This document shows positions 62,408 to 64,000 of a stretch of 64,000 nt of DNA, one piece after another (the stretch's first letter is position 1; the number at the start of each line of letters is the position of its first letter). The DNA is from JACDBZ01 sp036262075 (lineage in GTDB: Bacteria > Chloroflexota > Limnocylindria > QHBO01): positions 1 to 64,000 of the forward strand of contig DATAJO010000031.1 of the NCBI GenBank assembly GCA_036262075.1, read 5' to 3'. The notes under the pieces are model-generated. The model was given only the letters and a program-made list of their open reading frames with translations. It was not told the DNA's origin and ran no database searches. The position numbers were made by a program, and so were the translations under genes.

Positions 62408-62520
62408 AAAGGAGGTGGTGTGCAGGTGAGTAGTTCCAAGCACGCCACCACCGAGGCGGTGCGCTAACACAGCTTCAGGTGGTGTAGCGACGGAATCGAG
62501 CCGGCCGAGAGGTCGGCTCG
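62408..62520 (+). promoter_or_regulatory. Structured leader between ctpA and smpB
   Basis: A very strong ribosome site (AAAGGAGG, 62408-62415) leads into GGTGGTG (62414-62420). CACCACC (62446-62452) can pair with that segment or with a second GGTGGTG (62478-62484), so the two structures are exclusive. A 10-bp stem with a GAGA loop (62497-62520, one G-U pair) follows and covers an AGAGG. The layout resembles an attenuator or translational switch. No known riboswitch is recognised. Confidence 0.5.
62426..62467 (+). CDS. Possible 13-residue leader peptide
   Basis: GTG 62426 opens a frame MSSSKHATTEAVR followed by TAA. An in-frame GTG at 62420 would add two residues. The ribosome site AAAGGAGG is the strongest in the window, which is odd for so short a product. 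Codons do not enrich one amino acid except Ser and Thr. Translation would cover the CACCACC switch segment. Coding status is a proposal. Confidence 0.4.
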   Translation: MSSSKHATTEAVR

Positions 62521-62569
62521 TTCCATGTCCGCCGATCATTCCCGCACCGCCCACACGGGCCAAGGACCG

Positions 62570-63034
62570 ATGCCCGACGAGACGATCGCCGTCAACCGGC
62601 GCGCGCGCCACGACTACGCCATCGAGGACACGCTCGAGGCGGGGATCGTGCTGACCGGGACGGAGATCAAGTCGATCCGGGCCCACAAGGTGAACATCGC
62701 CGAGGCGTACGTGCGCATCGAGCGCGGCGAGGCGTGGCTCATCGGGGCCCACATCGCCGAGTACGAGCAGGGCAACCGCTACAACCACGCGCCGGCGCGG
62801 ACTCGCAAGCTCCTCCTCCATCGCGACCAGATCGCCGAGCTCGCCGGCCTCCAGTCGGCGAAGGGCCTGACCGTCGTGCCGCTGCGGCTCTACCTGCGAC
62901 GGGGGAGGGCCAAGCTCGAGATCGGCATCGGACGCGGCAAGAAGGCCCACGACAAGCGCCGATCGATCGCCGAGCGCGACATGCGCCGCGAGCTCGAGCG
63001 CGAGATGAAGGCCACGGGACGGATCAAGCTCTAG
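62570..63034 (+). CDS. smpB: SsrA-binding protein SmpB
   Basis: A 154-residue tmRNA partner in ribosome rescue. Motifs: VNRRARHDYAIEDTLEAGIV, LTGTEIKSIRAHKVNIAEAY and the C-terminal KKAHDKRRSIAERD basic tail. ATG 62570 fits the usual start and has AAGGA upstream; ATG 62525 would add 15 residues. tmRNA itself was not found next to it. Its last 11 bp overlap a convergent gene. Confidence 0.94.
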   Translation: MPDETIAVNRRARHDYAIEDTLEAGIVLTGTEIKSIRAHKVNIAEAYVRIERGEAWLIGAHIAEYEQGNRYNHAPARTRKLLLHRDQIAELAGLQSAKGLTVVPLRLYLRRGRAKLEIGIGRGKKAHDKRRSIAERDMRRELEREMKATGRIKL

Positions 63035-64000
63035 CGAGCGCCACGCCCATGGCGGCGGCCACGTGTGGCCCATCCAGCATGGGGCCGAGAAGGGTCGCCG
63101 ACGCCTGGGTGTGCTGCCACGGCAGGCCGAGGAATCCGAGGCCCGGCACCTCGGTCACGCCGCGCCGATGCCGCGGAAACCCGAGCTCGTCGAAGATCGG
63201 CAGGTCGATCCAGCTGAAGTCGAGGCGGTACCCGGTCGCCCAGATCACCGTGGAGATGCCGGCGTCGCGGAGGTCCAGCCGGTCGATCTGCGGCGGGTCG
63301 AACCGGGTCGCCACGGCGTCGTCAGGAGGCGCGTCGATGCCGGCTGCGGCGATGAAGCGCTCGATCAGCTGCTGCGGGCCGGCGCCGAAGTAGGCGTCCG
63401 CGTGGTCGAGGTTGTGAGCGAGGTCTCCGGCGATCCGCAGCGTGTGGCCGCTGGCGCCCTCGACTCGCCCCGCCAGCGTCATCCCGTCGGCCGCCAACCG
63501 GCGCAGATCGACGGTATGGCCACCACCGTGGCCCGAGAGGTGCGGGTTCGGCGCCAGGCGTGCGCGGGGATCGGGGAGGACGTCGACCGTCGGCAGCCCG
63601 AGGCCGAACTCGGGTCCGTGAATCGCGATATCCGCCAACCAGCGGAAGATGTCGCGGCCGCGGTAGCGGCGGGGAATGCGGCCCGCGCCGCCGACGGAAA
63701 GGACGACATCGCGGCCCGCCTCCACGAGCTCCTCGGCGATCTGCACGCCGGACTGCCCGCTGCCGACGACCAGCGTGCCGCCGGCCGGCAACGACGACGG
63801 ATGGCGGTAGTCGTGCGAGTGCAGCTGCGTGACGTCGGCTGGCAGGGTCGACGCGAGCGCCGGGAGGCGTGGGACGTGGTAGCCGCCGGTCGCCACCACC
63901 ACCCGCTCGGCCCGCACCGCTCGGTCGCCGGTCTCGATCTCGAAGCCCCCGTCGCTTGCCAGGCCCAGCCTCGTTACCTCGACACCGAGCGCGACCGGCG
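63024..64000 (-). CDS. Flavin-containing monooxygenase-like protein, 5' end outside the window
   Basis: The last ~325 residues of a FAD/NADPH-dependent oxidoreductase of the CzcO/FMO type. VVVATGGYHVPRLPAL is the usual ATG motif, LVVGSGQSGVQIAEELVEAG is the NADP-binding Rossmann loop and TVIWATGYRLDFSW is the family C-terminal ATG motif. The frame stays open to 64000, so the FAD loop lies beyond the edge. Substrate unknown. Convergent overlap of 11 bp with smpB. Confidence 0.85.
   Translation of the reverse strand, partial: PVALGVEVTRLGLASDGGFEIETGDRAVRAERVVVATGGYHVPRLPALASTLPADVTQLHSHDYRHPSSLPAGGTLVVGSGQSGVQIAEELVEAGRDVVLSVGGAGRIPRRYRGRDIFRWLADIAIHGPEFGLGLPTVDVLPDPRARLAPNPHLSGHGGGHTVDLRRLAADGMTLAGRVEGASGHTLRIAGDLAHNLDHADAYFGAGPQQLIERFIAAAGIDAPPDDAVATRFDPPQIDRLDLRDAGISTVIWATGYRLDFSWIDLPIFDELGFPRHRRGVTEVPGLGFLGLPWQHTQASATLLGPMLDGPHVAAAMGVALARA

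Noticed and set aside
62394..62569. tmRNA gene next to smpB
   Set aside because: No tRNA-like ends, no tag-peptide frame of the usual type and the region is too short.

Overview
The window is a high-GC (roughly 70% by eye), densely coded bacterial chromosome segment. GTG starts, ATGA/GTGA stop-start overlaps and strong G/C third-position bias are common. Gene content suggests Chloroflexota, perhaps a Limnocylindria/Ellin6529-like lineage: a Tad/Flp pilus locus rich in TadE/TadG pseudopilins, a DUF1385 membrane protein, the TIGR03936 protein next to rplU, two-piece aconitase X, and a complete F-type ATP synthase operon. This placement is inference; there is no rRNA here to test it. Most of the window is core genome.

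Layout. 1-13.6 kb is a Tad pilus region: the end of the TadA ATPase, TadB, TadC, an OmpR-type response regulator and its histidine kinase, then three separate TadE-TadE-TadG cassettes (one on the minus strand, two on the plus). One pseudopilin carries PASTA-like domains and another a PKD domain. A DUF192 gene and comF lie between cassettes. 13.6-17.1 kb holds hpf, a small membrane protein, nfo (endonuclease IV), an acetyltransferase, a duplicated non-coding element and an XRE regulator. 17.2-23.2 kb holds ybhN-like, PHP and mreB genes, a Nei/Fpg glycosylase, murA and two small unknown genes. 23.2-23.6 kb is a non-coding repeat patch. 23.6-30.8 kb is the atp operon (minus). 30.8-39.9 kb is a long minus-strand run: rpiB, aconitase X large and small subunits, and glyA; upstream of these tsaC, prmC, prfA, DUF1385, rpmE, rpmA, rplU and TIGR03936.

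40-44.8 kb has an AI-2E-type permease and the mreD-mrdA-rodA elongasome genes. 44.87-45.0 kb carries a parS-like site, one DnaA box and a palindrome over the parAB promoter, followed by parA, parB, gyrB, two small genes, gyrA and prs. 53-64 kb has a PhnD-like binding protein, secA, an AHSA1 protein, a cysteine-rich small protein, prfB with a programmed frameshift, ftsE, ftsX, ctpA, a structured leader, smpB, and the end of a flavin monooxygenase.

The least ordinary signals are non-coding. (1) The three pseudopilin cassettes share a direct-repeat operator (G[CT]AAGGT, 11-12 bp period, 8-9 bp before the -10), a good candidate target for the response regulator encoded beside them. (2) Two intergenic arrays of the palindrome CCGAT-NN-ATCGG have centres spaced 50/51 and 63/64 bp; the same half-site appears strongly favoured in coding DNA. 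(3) A -10 motif (TAGACT/TATACT, usually after GG) sits 7-10 nt before several start codons, which suggests leaderless mRNAs.
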